Shown piece after piece: positions 46,418-56,047 of a stretch of DNA of 64,000 nt. The notes beneath the pieces were generated by a model. It was not told where the DNA came from, searched no databases, and was given only the letters and a program-made list of their open reading frames with translations. The stretch comes from Streptococcus penaeicida. Lineage in GTDB: Bacteria; Bacillota; Bacilli; Lactobacillales; Streptococcaceae. Every line of letters begins with the position of its first letter. The first letter of the stretch is position 1. The translations under genes and the position numbers were made by a program. The stretch covers positions 221,617 through 285,616 of the forward strand of contig NZ_LOCM01000015.1 of NCBI RefSeq assembly GCF_002887775.1, given 5' to 3'.

Positions 46418-47629
46418 CTATTGTAATTGAGAGAGGAATGATTCCCCGATCATAGCTGTGTCGACACCGAAATTCTCCGCAATAGTTGCTGAAATATCAG
46501 CGAAATGTCCTTGCGGGATTAAGCCATTGCCTGTTAAAGCTGGTGAGTAAGCTAAGAGAGGAATGTATTCACGGGTATGGTCTGTTCCAGCATAAGTTGG
46601 ATCATTACCATGGTCAGCTGTGATTAAAAGCAAGTCATTGTCACGCATGGCAGCAATGATTTCTGGTAAGCGTTGGTCAAATTCATGCAGGCAATCACGG
46701 TAGCCAAAGGCGTCACGACGGTGGCCATATAGAGCATCAAAGTCTACTAAGTTAGTAAATGAGAAGCCTTTTTCAAATTCAGTTAAGCCCATGGTTGTAA
46801 TCAAGGTATCGATACCATGGCTGTTTGATTTGTTATGGCCCATATCATGGTTGATACCTGAACCATTGAAAATATCATTGATTTTTCCAACAGCATAAGT
46901 ATCAATGCCAGCTTGGTCTAATTTGTTCAAAACAGTATCTTCAAATGGGGCTACGGCGTAGTCATGACGATTTGCTGTCCGCGTGAAGTTCCCTGGTTGA
47001 CCTAGATAAGGGCGAGCAATGACACGTCCTAATAAGGCTGGGCGTTCCATGGTGATTGAACGAGCATATTCACAGATTTTGTATAGCTCTTCAAGTGGAA
47101 TGATTTCTTCATGAGCTGCAATTTGTAATACTGGGTCAGCTGATGTGTAGATAATCAACTCGCCAGTTTCCATTTGACGTTGTCCAAAGTCATCGATAAC
47201 AGCTGTTCCTGAATAAGGTTTGTTAGCTTCACGAATAACTTTACGGCCTGAAAATGCTTCAATTTTTGTTAGAATTTCTTCCGGGAAACCATCCCAGAAG
47301 GTATCAAAAGGTTCAGTTATATTTAGACCCATGATTTCCCAGTGGCCAGTCATGGTATCTTTACCCAGTGACACTTCTTCCAATTTTGTAGCATAACCAC
47401 TTGGGTTTGCTTCTGCAGGCACCGTTTTAAGAGCCTGTGGACGAGGAATATTTCCTAGACCAATCTTGGCCATGTTAGGAACATCAAGTCCGACAGCTTT
47501 TGAAATGTGTCCAAGGGTATCTGATGCACCATCTGGTACACCAGCATTTTGGAAATTATTTGCATCTGGAGCTGCCCCAATCCCTACGGAATCAAGTACA
47601 ACTAAATGAATACGATCAAATTTAGACAT
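46418..47629 (-). CDS. deoB: Phosphopentomutase
   Basis: DeoB converts ribose-1-phosphate or deoxyribose-1-phosphate to the 5-phosphate, joining nucleoside phosphorolysis to the pentose phosphate pathway. The 403-residue protein belongs to the alkaline phosphatase superfamily. The metal site [17 protein letters not shown] starts the protein. [14 protein letters not shown] contains the phosphorylated threonine. [20 protein letters not shown] and [20 protein letters not shown] hold further metal ligands. The start follows GGAGACATA. It is followed by arsC. Confidence 0.96.
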   Translation of the reverse strand: MSKFDRIHLVVLDSVGIGAAPDANNFQNAGVPDGASDTLGHISKAVGLDVPNMAKIGLGNIPRPQALKTVPAEANPSGYATKLEEVSLGKDTMTGHWEIMGLNITEPFDTFWDGFPEEILTKIEAFSGRKVIREANKPYSGTAVIDDFGQRQMETGELIIYTSADPVLQIAAHEEIIPLEELYKICEYARSITMERPALLGRVIARPYLGQPGNFTRTANRHDYAVAPFEDTVLNKLDQAGIDTYAVGKINDIFNGSGINHDMGHNKSNSHGIDTLITTMGLTEFEKGFSFTNLVDFDALYGHRRDAFGYRDCLHEFDQRLPEIIAAMRDNDLLLITADHGNDPTYAGTDHTREYIPLLAYSPALTGNGLIPQGHFADISATIAENFGVDTAMIGESFLSQLQ

Positions 47630-47691
47630 TATGTCTCCATTCTAAGGGAGGTTACGGTTGGCTCCCAAATACCTATAATAATAGTAACGAA

Positions 47692-48372
47692 TTAGTGTTT
47701 TGGTGCTTCTAAAACTTCCACACCATTTTTACCGGCAACAATCACTTTATTGACCATGCCGTTGAATAAGCCGTGTTCCACCACACCGACAGTTGTATCC
47801 AACATTTCGGCAAAGGCAAGTGGGTTTTCAATTTTCTTCAAGTCCAAATCGATGATATAGTTTTGCATGTCCGTAATCAGTTTTTGGCTATCTTTCATCC
47901 GAAATGATGGTTGGTAGCCTGATTTTTCAAAAACTCGGAAAAGACGTTCCGCACCATACTGAACCACTTCGACCGGCAATTTAAATGCACCTAAATGTTC
48001 AACCATCTTGCTTTCATCAACCACCCAAATATACTCTTTGGTTGGCGTCGCAACAATTTTTTCCATGAGCAAGGCAGCACCACCACCTTTAATCCCATTG
48101 AAATCCTTGTCCACTTCATCAGCACCATCTACAGTAATATCGATTGAATCAATCTCATCAACGGCTTTTAAAGGAATTCCAAGACCTTGAGCTTGCTTGG
48201 TTGTGGCACTTGATGTGGTCACACCGACAACATCCAAGCCTTCTTCCTTAACCCGACGTCCAATTTCTTCAACAAAGAAATAAGCCGTAGAGCCTGTACC
48301 TAAACCGATTGTCATACCATCTTTAACATATTGCGCAGCTGTCACGCCAGCAATTTTCTTAAGTGCTTCCAT
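47692..48372 (-). CDS. rpiA: Ribose-5-phosphate isomerase A
   Basis: RpiA interconverts ribose-5-phosphate and ribulose-5-phosphate. The 226-residue protein is full length. [20 protein letters not shown] is the phosphate loop, [20 protein letters not shown] and [17 protein letters not shown] carry the catalytic Asp and Glu, and [20 protein letters not shown] follows. It is the first gene of the rpiA-deoB-arsC-punA-deoD-HEPN series and is divergent from mnmE. A GGAG lies before the start. Confidence 0.96.
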   Translation of the reverse strand: MEALKKIAGVTAAQYVKDGMTIGLGTGSTAYFFVEEIGRRVKEEGLDVVGVTTSSATTKQAQGLGIPLKAVDEIDSIDITVDGADEVDKDFNGIKGGGAALLMEKIVATPTKEYIWVVDESKMVEHLGAFKLPVEVVQYGAERLFRVFEKSGYQPSFRMKDSQKLITDMQNYIIDLDLKKIENPLAFAEMLDTTVGVVEHGLFNGMVNKVIVAGKNGVEVLEAPKH

Positions 48373-48502
48373 GATTCCTCCTGAATAGTTTAAACATTAT
48401 GGACTTATATTATACCATGAAAGCGCCCACTTGTTAATGAAATTACCTTTAATTTCCGGACTTTTGGCAATGGCCGAGCAGGGACAAGATTAATTCAAAG
48501 CC

Positions 48503-48531
48503 TTGCTTTTAACCAAGCTTTATTCTAAAAT
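48503..48531 (+). promoter_or_regulatory. mnmE promoter placed for a leaderless mRNA
   Basis: TTGCTT, a 17-base spacer and TAAAAT. Seven bases past the -10 is the A of the mnmE ATG (48538). AAGGGC lies in between but is directly against the ATG, so it is not a usable ribosome site. Confidence 0.62.
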
Positions 48532-48537
48532 AAGGGC

Positions 48538-49914
48538 ATGAGTATAACAAAAGAATTTGACACCATTACAGCTATTTCAACCCCTCTTGGTGAGGGTGCT
48601 ATCGGTATCGTCCGACTATCTGGGACAGAAGCCCTAGACATTGCTTCCAAAGTCTTCAAAGGTAAAGATTTAGAGCAGGTGGCTTCGCATACCATTAATT
48701 ATGGTCACATCATTGACCCTCAAACAGAAGAAATTCTTGATGAGGTCATGGTCACAGTCATGCTGGCACCTAAGACCTTTACCAGAGAAAATGTCATTGA
48801 AATCAATACCCACGGTGGGATTGCTGTCACAAATGAAATTTTACAATTATTAATAAAAAATGGTGCCCGCATGGCCGAACCCGGTGAATTCACCAAACGG
48901 GCCTTTTTGAATGGCCGAGTTGACCTGACCCAAGCCGAAGCCGTTATGGATATTATCAGAGCCAAAACTGATAAAGCTATGAATATAGCCGTTAAGCAAC
49001 TTGATGGTTCCCTATCCCAACTGATCAACGACACCCGTCAGGAAATTCTCAACACTCTTGCTCAAGTGGAGGTTAATATTGACTATCCCGAGTATGATGA
49101 CGTGGAGGAAATGACCACTGCCCTCATGCGTGAAAAGACCCAAGAGTTTCAAACACTTTTAGAGAATTTATTGCGCACCGCTAAGCGTGGCAAAATTCTG
49201 CGAGAAGGCCTCTCAACTGCTATCATAGGCCGTCCTAACGTTGGTAAATCGAGCTTGCTCAACAACTTACTAAGAGAAGAAAAAGCCATCGTAACCGACA
49301 TCGCCGGCACAACTCGTGACGTCATCGAGGAATATGTTAACATCAAAGGCGTGCCACTCAAACTGATTGATACCGCCGGCATCCGCGATACCGACGACGT
49401 GGTTGAAAAAATCGGTGTCGAGCGCTCCAAAAAAGCCCTCAACGAAGCCGACTTGGTACTACTAGTCCTCAACGCATCAGAGCCCTTAACTGAGCAAGAT
49501 AGAACGCTTTTGGACTTGAGCAAAGAGGCCAACCGACTCATTCTCCTTAACAAGACCGACTTAGCAGAACACATCGAACGCCAAGAATTGCCAGACGATT
49601 TAATCCCAATTTCTGTCTTGAAAAATGAGAACATCGACATGATCGAAGACCGCATCAACCAGCTCTTCTTTGATAATGCTGGCTTGGTTGAACAGGACGC
49701 CACCTACCTATCTAACGCCCGCCACATTTCACTTATCGAACAAGCCGTCCAAAGCCTCCAAGCTGTTAACGACGGCCTAGAAATGGGAATGCCCGTGGAC
49801 CTACTACAAGTCGACCTGACCAGAACCTGGGAAATCCTTGGCGAAATCACCGGTGACGCCGCCCCCGACGAACTCATCACCCAACTCTTCAGCCAATTTT
49901 GTTTAGGAAAGTGA
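48538..49914 (+). CDS. mnmE: tRNA uridine-5-carboxymethylaminomethyl GTPase
   Basis: MnmE, with MnmG, modifies wobble U34 of several tRNAs. The 458-residue protein has the N-terminal tetrahydrofolate domain ([16 protein letters not shown]), a helical region, and an inserted G domain at about residues 222-375. The G motifs are [31 protein letters not shown] and LNKTDLAE. The C-terminal FCLGK holds the invariant catalytic cysteine. The second half of the gene uses clearly more G/C-ending codons than the first half. The start matches the family, but no Shine-Dalgarno precedes it. Confidence 0.96.
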   Translation: MSITKEFDTITAISTPLGEGAIGIVRLSGTEALDIASKVFKGKDLEQVASHTINYGHIIDPQTEEILDEVMVTVMLAPKTFTRENVIEINTHGGIAVTNEILQLLIKNGARMAEPGEFTKRAFLNGRVDLTQAEAVMDIIRAKTDKAMNIAVKQLDGSLSQLINDTRQEILNTLAQVEVNIDYPEYDDVEEMTTALMREKTQEFQTLLENLLRTAKRGKILREGLSTAIIGRPNVGKSSLLNNLLREEKAIVTDIAGTTRDVIEEYVNIKGVPLKLIDTAGIRDTDDVVEKIGVERSKKALNEADLVLLVLNASEPLTEQDRTLLDLSKEANRLILLNKTDLAEHIERQELPDDLIPISVLKNENIDMIEDRINQLFFDNAGLVEQDATYLSNARHISLIEQAVQSLQAVNDGLEMGMPVDLLQVDLTRTWEILGEITGDAAPDELITQLFSQFCLGK

Positions 49915-49936
49915 AAAGGTCCAGTGGACCTTTTCA
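49912..49936 (+). terminator. Terminator at the mnmE stop
   Basis: An 11-base perfect stem TGAAAAGGTCC/GGACCTTTTCA with loop AGT. Its 5' arm includes the stop codon. The T run is short. Confidence 0.7.
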
Positions 49937-49985
49937 GCCTGAGTCTTGAAAATTGAAAGCGAAGGGGAAGCTATCTGAATAACAC

Positions 49986-50014
49986 AAAAAGGAACTATAA
50001 CAGTTCCTTTTTTC
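49986..50014 (+). terminator. Second strong terminator after mnmE
   Basis: AAAAAGGAACT pairs with AGTTCCTTTTT around a five-base loop, with a T run of seven. Confidence 0.87.
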
Positions 50015-50404
50015 ATTGAATTCAAACAGGATTGTTTTCAGTTTTTTTCTTTTCTCAGACTCCTTTTACCCCGAGGTTCATCATAGTATTAATTTTAAAT
50101 TTGCTAATATCCAAACAAAAAAGAGGGTTGTTTAATCCCTCTTCCATAAGAAATACTTTTTACTGCTTGTGGAAAAAGTATCCCAAAACCCTTTAAAGCC
50201 GATACTAATTGCAATTAGTATCCAATTCAAGCCTAAAGCAGCCGGCTATCCTCACTAGCTTCATTGAATAAATCAACGTTAGTTGCTTACTACACAATAA
50301 TAATATTATTTTTCGACAACCTTTGCAAGATGATTTTTGTGTCAGTTGATAAAACATTGTTAAAATTAAATAAATTATTAATTTGCTGATTCATTATTTT
50401 AAAA
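50015..50404. other. Gene-free stretch with hairpins
   Basis: No gene is seen. The stretch has a minus-strand terminator (50119-50143) and an ATACTTTTT/AAAAAGTAT stem near 50152-50181. A perfect 22-base palindrome GATACTAATTGCAATTAGTATC lies at about 50201-50222. The last part is AT-rich and featureless. Confidence 0.6.
50119..50143 (-). terminator. Minus-strand terminator
   Basis: AAGAGGG and CCCTCTT pair around a nine-base loop, followed by TTTTTTG on the minus strand. It would end transcripts from the small gene at 50405-50587. Confidence 0.75.
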
Positions 50405-50587
50405 TTAACTAAGCCCAAATTCTTCCCTAACATCTGACAATGATGATATCTTTCCTTCTAAAATATCTCGATGTCCTAATAGGATTTCATTTTTCAAGTC
50501 AGTAAAAGCTCTATGTAAATCATATTCAAAATAATCCATTACTATTTGGTCATCACTTTCATAATTATTTTTCAGTGTATGGGACAA
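50405..50587 (-). CDS. Small acidic protein of 60 residues, unrecognised
   Basis: The reading frame starts best at a TTG (50587), which has a strong GGAGGTGAC five bases upstream. The frame opens 15 codons earlier but without a ribosome site. The product is polar and acidic, with DYFEYDLHRAFTDLKNEILL and a C-terminal DILEGKISSLSDVREEFGLS. Such an end (short helix, then VREEFGL) recalls RelB or Phd-type antitoxins, but I cannot assign a family and no toxin gene is next to it. Flanked by repeats on both sides. Confidence 0.55.
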   Translation of the reverse strand: MSHTLKNNYESDDQIVMDYFEYDLHRAFTDLKNEILLGHRDILEGKISSLSDVREEFGLS

Positions 50588-51052
50588 TTTGTCACCTCCA
50601 TTAATTGAAATTTTGTAAATATAAATTAGCAAATTGATAAAAAGTTTTCAAGTGATTTTTTATTGATAATAACAATAAGTACAAATTCCAGAAAAAATAA
50701 ATTAATATTGTCATCGTGTAAGTGAATGAAATAATTAAAATAATTCATGAATACAAGACCACGAGATTTGAAGTCGCTGACGACAACTATCAGTAAAGAT
50801 AATCTAAGAAAATAATTCATAAATTATTTCGAAAAATTATAACCATACTCAGTAAGAAATCAGTGTAAGCCCTTATAAGTTCATTTCATTGTGGTGAAAG
50901 TACCAAAAATACACTTTTTGGTACTCGGAATTTTTTAGACCTTAGGCTAAAAAATTAGTCATGGAATTCAAGACCGAAGGGATTGAAGTCGCTGACGTCC
51001 GACTCACAAATGAAATGAACAATAATAAATATTTGAAATAAATTAATGTCAC
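50588..51052. other. Gene-free stretch holding two repeat copies
   Basis: No credible gene. The upstream part contains a partial repeat copy at about 50745-50785 (TTCATGAATACAAGACCACGAG...GAAGTCGCTGACG). The downstream part is a complete MITE-like element at 50879-51020. Confidence 0.6.
50879..51020. repeat. MITE-like element with terminal inverted repeats
   Basis: GTTCATTTCATTGTG at the left end and CACAAATGAAATGAAC at the right end are inverted copies with one gap. Between them lie the hairpin GTACCAAAAA/TTTTTGGTAC, the stem TTTTTTAG.CC/GGCTAAAAAA, then TTAGTCATGGAATTCAAGACC and GAAGTCGCTGACGTCCGACTC. No protein is encoded. The core matches the 26116-26197 repeat, and the GAAGTCGCTGACG segment also matches 50745-50785. 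A target duplication is not evident. Confidence 0.65.
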
Positions 51053-51078
51053 AAAAAGAAGCCTGACGGCTTCTTTTT
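51053..51078 (-). terminator. Terminator of pepV
   Basis: An 11-base stem AAAAAGAAGCC/GGCTTCTTTTT with a TGAC loop, T run on the minus strand, just after the pepV stop. Confidence 0.88.
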
Positions 51079-51081
51079 TGC

Positions 51082-52485
51082 TTATTTAATTAATTCGTAG
51101 ATAGCTTCAGCATAGATTGCTGCTGATCTGTAGATGTTTTCTAAAGGCATATATTCATTGGCTTGGTGCATGGTGTTTTCATCACCTGGGAACATCGCTC
51201 CAAAGGCAACGCCACGTTTAAGGAGACGACCGAATGTTCCACCACCGATAACTTGTTCATAACCTTTTAAGCCAGTTTGTTTTTCATAAACACTTAAAAG
51301 AGTTGAAACGAGTTCATCATCCATTGGAACATAGTGTGGCACATGTTCATGTTGTGACAAGGTAACTTCACGAACACCTTTTAATTTTTCTAAACCAGCT
51401 TTAAGAACAAAAGCATCGATTCCTTTTGGATAACGGAAGTTCAAAGCTATAGTGTTATCGTTTGATTCTCTATCAAAACTAAAGACACCAGCATTCATAC
51501 TGAGGGCACCCATTTTTTCATCTTTGAAAGCAAGACCAAATTTTTTACCATCAAAGGCTTCATGTAATTGGTGACCAGCTAAACGTAAGTAAGCTTCTGC
51601 ATCTTTGTTGAAAGCATAACGTGAAAGGTAACGCGCAAGTAAAGTTGCTCCATTAATACCTAGTTCTGGTGTAGAACCATGAGCAGATTTACCATGAATG
51701 GTAACTTTAATCTTGTCACCTTCTTTGGAGATATCACCCTTAACTTCTTTACGTTTAATGTATTGATCAAATTCTGCTTCAAAAATATTAAATTCTCGTG
51801 ATGTAGAAATAATAGCAGTCGCTGACTCAGGAACCATATTTTCACGAAGGCCACCTTTGAATGAATGAAGAACAAATGAACCATCGTTTTCACCACCAAA
51901 GTGTAGATATTCAGTGATATTTCCTTTTTCACCATTGATGATTGGGAATTCAGCATCAGGAGAGAAACCAAAGTCTGGGTCCTTCAAACCGTTGTGGGCA
52001 AAGTAGTAATCCATATCGCCCCAACCTGATTCTTCATCGGTACCAACAACAAAACGAACTTTTTTAGAGGTTGGTAAACCTAGTTCTTTAATGATTTTTA
52101 AAGCATAGTAACAAGCTAAAGTTGGACCTTTATCATCTGATGAACCACGCGCATAAATGCGATTGTCTTTGATGATTGGCTCATAAGGGTCAGTGTCCCA
52201 ACCAGCTCCAGCAGGGACCACGTCCAAGTGACCGAAAATACCAAGGACTTCTTCTCCTTCACCAAATTCGAAGTCACCAGCATAGTTATCAATGTTACGC
52301 GTTTGGTAACCATCACGTTCTGCCATGGCTAAGAAATGTTCCAAAGCTTTCACAGGACCAGGACCAAATGGGTGTTTCTCATCTGCAAGAGAATCATCAC
52401 GTTCAGAGTTAATGCGAAGCAAGCTAATCAAGTCTTCAAGCATAGCCTCTTTGCGGCTCTCAACTTCTGCTTTAAAATCAATCAT
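51082..52485 (-). CDS. pepV: Dipeptidase PepV
   Basis: PepV is a zinc M20 dipeptidase of lactic acid bacteria that releases amino acids from imported dipeptides. The 467-residue protein is full length. Metal and catalytic motifs are FGHLDVVPAGAGW, YARGSSDDKGPTLACYYALK and VGTDEESGWGDMDYYF. HGKSAHGSTPELGINGATLL opens the lid and dimer region, and VIGGGTFGRLLKRGVAFGAM with HQANEYM ends the catalytic site. It is downstream of the nitroreductase and uvrC genes on the same strand. Confidence 0.95.
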   Translation of the reverse strand: MIDFKAEVESRKEAMLEDLISLLRINSERDDSLADEKHPFGPGPVKALEHFLAMAERDGYQTRNIDNYAGDFEFGEGEEVLGIFGHLDVVPAGAGWDTDPYEPIIKDNRIYARGSSDDKGPTLACYYALKIIKELGLPTSKKVRFVVGTDEESGWGDMDYYFAHNGLKDPDFGFSPDAEFPIINGEKGNITEYLHFGGENDGSFVLHSFKGGLRENMVPESATAIISTSREFNIFEAEFDQYIKRKEVKGDISKEGDKIKVTIHGKSAHGSTPELGINGATLLARYLSRYAFNKDAEAYLRLAGHQLHEAFDGKKFGLAFKDEKMGALSMNAGVFSFDRESNDNTIALNFRYPKGIDAFVLKAGLEKLKGVREVTLSQHEHVPHYVPMDDELVSTLLSVYEKQTGLKGYEQVIGGGTFGRLLKRGVAFGAMFPGDENTMHQANEYMPLENIYRSAAIYAEAIYELIK

Positions 52486-52608
52486 TAAGTTTATCTCCTT
52501 TTAAAATTTACAAAGTTAATAAGTTGTACCATAACAATACAACTTACTTAACTTTATCAACTGTCAATATAGACAGTATAACACTTTATATCTGAATTTT
52601 CACTCTTT

Positions 52609-53211
52609 TTAACGACGTTCAATTAATTCGTCAACAGGCAAACGGTAAGTTGGTTCCAATTTATCATCAGTATAGCCAACAGTGATTAAAATTTCCGGAC
52701 GGAAACGTGGATCAACATCTAAGATTTCATTAGTTTTTGATTTATCAAAACCTAAAATCATATTTGAAGCAATCTTTTGGTCAGTTAGGGCTAAAATCAG
52801 GTTCATAGCTACCAAACCAGTATTGAACGACAAGTATTCTGCTTTTTCAAGCTCTTCCATTTTGGCATAACGTGGAGGAAGAGTTTCCATGTAGTAGCCA
52901 ATCAAATCATCAGGAAGTGATTTAACACCCACACGGGCAATCTTACGCGATCTTTGAACCAGATCAGTATCAGAAAAAATTGCCACAACATACTGAGCTT
53001 GCTCAACCTGCACCTTGTTCCCAAGAACCATGTCCTTAGCTAAATCTGCCTTTTTATCTTCAACAACAACAAATTTCCAAGGCTGAATATTATTAGCACT
53101 CGGAGCAAGCGTTGCAATTTCAATAGCAGTCCGCAAATCCTTAAAGTCAACCGGCTGGTCATTAAAAGAACGAACACCGTGACGTTTTTTGTTTAATTCA
53201 AGAAATTTCAT
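52609..53211 (-). CDS. Nitroreductase family protein
   Basis: A 200-residue FMN-dependent NAD(P)H oxidoreductase of the nitroreductase fold. The N-terminal KRHGVRSFNDQPVD holds FMN-binding Arg/Ser, TLAPSANNIQPWKFVVVEDK is the classical SANNIQPW region, and LAMTDQKIASNMILGFDKSK-like LALTDQKIASNMILGFDKSK lies near the dimer interface. PEILITVGYTDD is near the end. Substrate unknown; such enzymes reduce quinones or nitro compounds. It lies between uvrC and pepV in an order shared with other pyogenic streptococci. Confidence 0.92.
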   Translation of the reverse strand: MKFLELNKKRHGVRSFNDQPVDFKDLRTAIEIATLAPSANNIQPWKFVVVEDKKADLAKDMVLGNKVQVEQAQYVVAIFSDTDLVQRSRKIARVGVKSLPDDLIGYYMETLPPRYAKMEELEKAEYLSFNTGLVAMNLILALTDQKIASNMILGFDKSKTNEILDVDPRFRPEILITVGYTDDKLEPTYRLPVDELIERR

Positions 53212-53312
53212 GGCAAAACTTCCAATCTTTTTTTATTTAAATACAGTCTTATTTTACCACTTTTTGCAAGGCTTTTCATTCATTTTCTTACAAAAAATGG
53301 ACTTTCTACAAA

Positions 53313-55088
53313 TCATTTTTTAGCAAAAGTTTCCAAAATACTTTGAGCTACTTTTTGGGGAATCCCCAAGGCTCTAATCTCATCTTCGGTCGCTGACGCA
53401 ATAGCCGTTACCCCCTTGAAGTGTTTGAGTAAAAGCTGCTTGCGCTTTGGACCAAGCCCCTCAATCCCATCCAACTTAGAACTGAATGAATTCTTGGAAC
53501 GCACCTGCCGGTGGAAAGTAATAGCAAAGCGGTGAACCTCATCCTGAATCCGGTGAAGCAAGAAGAATTCCTCAGAATTACGAGGCAAATCAATAACCTG
53601 CAAGGGATCACCGAAAAGTAATTCTTGCGTTTGGTGCTTATCATTCTTCTGCAAACCAGCAATTGGAATCTTTAAACCAAGCTGATGATAGACCACATCC
53701 TTAGCAATGTTTACCTGACCAGCACCACCATCAATGACAATTAAGTCTGGTGCTACTAACTCATCCTTTAAGACCCGACTATAACGGCGATAAATGACCT
53801 CCCGCATACTCGCATAATCGTCTGGGCCAACAACAGTTTTAATCTTAAATTTACGGTAGTCCTTCTTACTTGGCTTACCATCTACAAAAACAACCATAGC
53901 CGCAACAGGGCTTGTCCCCTGAATGTTGGAATTATCAAAAGCCTCAATCCGTTTAGGCGTAGGAATCCCAATCAGTTGTCCAAGATTATCAATAGCCCCT
54001 TGCGTTTTCTTAAGATCTTTCTCTAACAAGTCAAATTTTTGTTGCAGACTGACCCTGGCATTCTTAGTTGCCAAAGCCACCAACTGCTTCTTCTCACCTC
54101 TTTGAGGTTTAATCACTTTTGTTGGGACAATTGCTTCCACTAATTCTTGGTCGACATTGGTAGGAATAAAGACTTCTCTTGGAATAAAGTGTCTTTGGTC
54201 CTGGTAGAATTGACCCATGTAGGTTAAGAAATCTTCTTCCGCATCATTGTAATATGGGAACATATTAACATCACGCTGAATTAATTTTCCCTGGCGGACA
54301 AAGAATACCTGCACACACATCCATCCTTTGTCCACATAGTAGCCAAAGATATCGCGGTCCTGTAAATCCTTACTCATAATTCTTTGCTTAGTGCGCAGCT
54401 TGGCGATTCCCGAAATCAAATCACGAAACTCAGCCGCCCGCTCAAATTCCATTTCCCCAGCGGCAGCTGTCATCTTCTCTTTTAATTGATTGACAATTTT
54501 ATCATCCTTGCCTTCTAAGAAAAGTTTGACATCTTCAACCAAGCCATCCCAATAGGCCTTGTCGGTCTGACAAATGGTATGGGCATTACATTGGCCCAGA
54601 TGATAGTAAAAACAAACCTTATTGACAGGATTGGTACATTTTTTGAAAGGGAAAATCCGGTCCAAAAGCTTCTTGACCTCATTGGCCGTATAGGAATCCG
54701 GATAGGGACCAAAGTAGAGGCCGTCCTTTTTCTTAATTTGTCTGGTAATTAAAAGACGCGGAAAAAGCTCGTTCGTAATCTTAATAAAAGGATAAGACTT
54801 GTCATCCTTTAACTTGATATTGTACTTGGGCATATTCTTCTGGATTAAATTGATCTCCAAAAGAAGAGCTTCCGTATTGGAGCCCGTTACAATGTATTCA
54901 AAATCTTCAATCTCAGAAACCAGAAGTTCTGTTTTCGTATCGTGACTGCCCCTAAAATAAGAGCGCACCCGATTACGTAAATTCTTGGCCTTGCCCACAT
55001 AGATAATGGTCCCATTCTTATCCTTGTGCAGGTAACAACCAGGACTACCCGGAAGCAATTCCAATTTATGTTTTATCAGTTCATTCAT
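53313..55088 (-). CDS. uvrC: Excinuclease ABC subunit C
   Basis: UvrC makes the two cuts beside a DNA lesion during nucleotide excision repair. The 591-residue protein has an N-terminal GIY-YIG nuclease ([20 protein letters not shown] with LRNRVRSYF), a cysteine-containing middle, a UVR domain that contacts UvrB ([20 protein letters not shown]), the RNase H-like 5' nuclease ([20 protein letters not shown] and [12 protein letters not shown]), and C-terminal helix-hairpin-helix motifs. Full length. Confidence 0.96.
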   Translation of the reverse strand: MNELIKHKLELLPGSPGCYLHKDKNGTIIYVGKAKNLRNRVRSYFRGSHDTKTELLVSEIEDFEYIVTGSNTEALLLEINLIQKNMPKYNIKLKDDKSYPFIKITNELFPRLLITRQIKKKDGLYFGPYPDSYTANEVKKLLDRIFPFKKCTNPVNKVCFYYHLGQCNAHTICQTDKAYWDGLVEDVKLFLEGKDDKIVNQLKEKMTAAAGEMEFERAAEFRDLISGIAKLRTKQRIMSKDLQDRDIFGYYVDKGWMCVQVFFVRQGKLIQRDVNMFPYYNDAEEDFLTYMGQFYQDQRHFIPREVFIPTNVDQELVEAIVPTKVIKPQRGEKKQLVALATKNARVSLQQKFDLLEKDLKKTQGAIDNLGQLIGIPTPKRIEAFDNSNIQGTSPVAAMVVFVDGKPSKKDYRKFKIKTVVGPDDYASMREVIYRRYSRVLKDELVAPDLIVIDGGAGQVNIAKDVVYHQLGLKIPIAGLQKNDKHQTQELLFGDPLQVIDLPRNSEEFFLLHRIQDEVHRFAITFHRQVRSKNSFSSKLDGIEGLGPKRKQLLLKHFKGVTAIASATEDEIRALGIPQKVAQSILETFAKK

Positions 55089-55168
55089 GACCCTATTTTA
55101 CCAAATTATTGCCCATTTGACCGCAAAAAGAGCCGACTTTGTCGGCTAGTTTTATGCGTCTGATTGAC

Positions 55169-55975
55169 TTAAGATGTTTCTACAAATTTTTCAATTACCG
55201 CCATAACACCCGAGTCATCATTGCTGGAGGTCATGAACGTTGCGGTTTCTTTGACTTGGTCGTTGCCGTTAAGCATGGCGTAGGAATGCTCAGTCATGGC
55301 TAACATTTCCAGATCATTGTTACTGTCGCCGAAAGTAGCCATTTGACTGGCTTCTAAGCCCCATTTTTCTAGCAAGAAAGCCATGGCAGAACCCTTGTTG
55401 ACGCCTCTAGAGATCACATCCACATTGCCGTTGCCGGTCTCCACTGCCACCACTCGCTCACCTAATTGCCCATTGAGGGCATTGACGATCTCCTGCGTTT
55501 CCGAAACAGTGGTGTTAAATGAGAATTTTAAGATTTTGTCAGATGGCAGAGCATCAAAGCTAGCCACTTGCAGTAATTCTGTATAGTAAATGGAGAACAT
55601 TTCCAAATCAGCTGCGCTGGCAGAATCCAAGATGTAGGCAGATTTTTCACCACAGACAACAGCTTGATTGGCCAAATTATTGTCGTAGAGGTATCGGATA
55701 ACGGTGGTCACAATATCATCTGCAAGCGGATAGGTCTTCAGGACCTGTCCTTTATCGACGATATAAGCCCCGTTTTCCCCAACGATAGTCATCTTATCAG
55801 CGTAGCCTGAGAAGAATGTCTTGATCTGATAATACTGGTTGCCACTGATAGCCACGAAGTGCTTTTGCTGAGCATCTATTTTTTCAAAAAGAGCGGCAAA
55901 ACGCTGACGATCATAATCGTTTTGACTATTTAAGAAAGTGCCATCCATATCGGTAGCAAATACTTTAATATCCAT
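55169..55975 (-). CDS. Cof-type HAD phosphatase
   Basis: A 268-residue HAD superfamily phosphatase of the Cof/YbiV (type IIB) group. Motif I is VFATDMDGTFLNSQNDYDRQ, motif II is HFVAISGNQYYQIKTF, motif III the lysine in ISRGVNKGSAMAFLLEKWGL, and motif IV is MATFGDSNNDLEMLAMTEHS. A C2 cap lies in the middle. The family removes phosphate from sugar phosphates, FMN or PLP; the natural substrate is unknown. It lies between uvrC and the aldehyde dehydrogenase gene. Confidence 0.9.
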   Translation of the reverse strand: MDIKVFATDMDGTFLNSQNDYDRQRFAALFEKIDAQQKHFVAISGNQYYQIKTFFSGYADKMTIVGENGAYIVDKGQVLKTYPLADDIVTTVIRYLYDNNLANQAVVCGEKSAYILDSASAADLEMFSIYYTELLQVASFDALPSDKILKFSFNTTVSETQEIVNALNGQLGERVVAVETGNGNVDVISRGVNKGSAMAFLLEKWGLEASQMATFGDSNNDLEMLAMTEHSYAMLNGNDQVKETATFMTSSNDDSGVMAVIEKFVETS

Positions 55976-55994
55976 AAACGTCTCCTTTTCTTAA

Positions 55995-56026
55995 AAAGAA
56001 GGCTTAAAAGTTTCCCTTTAAGCCTT
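55995..56026 (-). terminator. Terminator of the aldehyde dehydrogenase gene
   Basis: AAGGCTTAAA and TTTAAGCCTT pair around an eight-base loop, with a T run on the minus strand. Confidence 0.83.
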
Positions 56027-56047
56027 AACTTTGTTTAGTTGAGTTTC

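Noticed and set aside
49149-49703. A 184-codon frame antisense to mnmE
   Set aside because: It mirrors the conserved G domain of mnmE on the other strand; serine-rich composition is typical of antisense frames.
50626-50820. A 64-codon hydrophobic open frame on the minus strand
   Set aside because: It lies in AT-rich repeat sequence with a partial MITE-like copy, and no ribosome site precedes it.
50879-51020. Insertion sequence
   Set aside because: The element is only 142 bases and encodes no transposase; I call it MITE-like instead.
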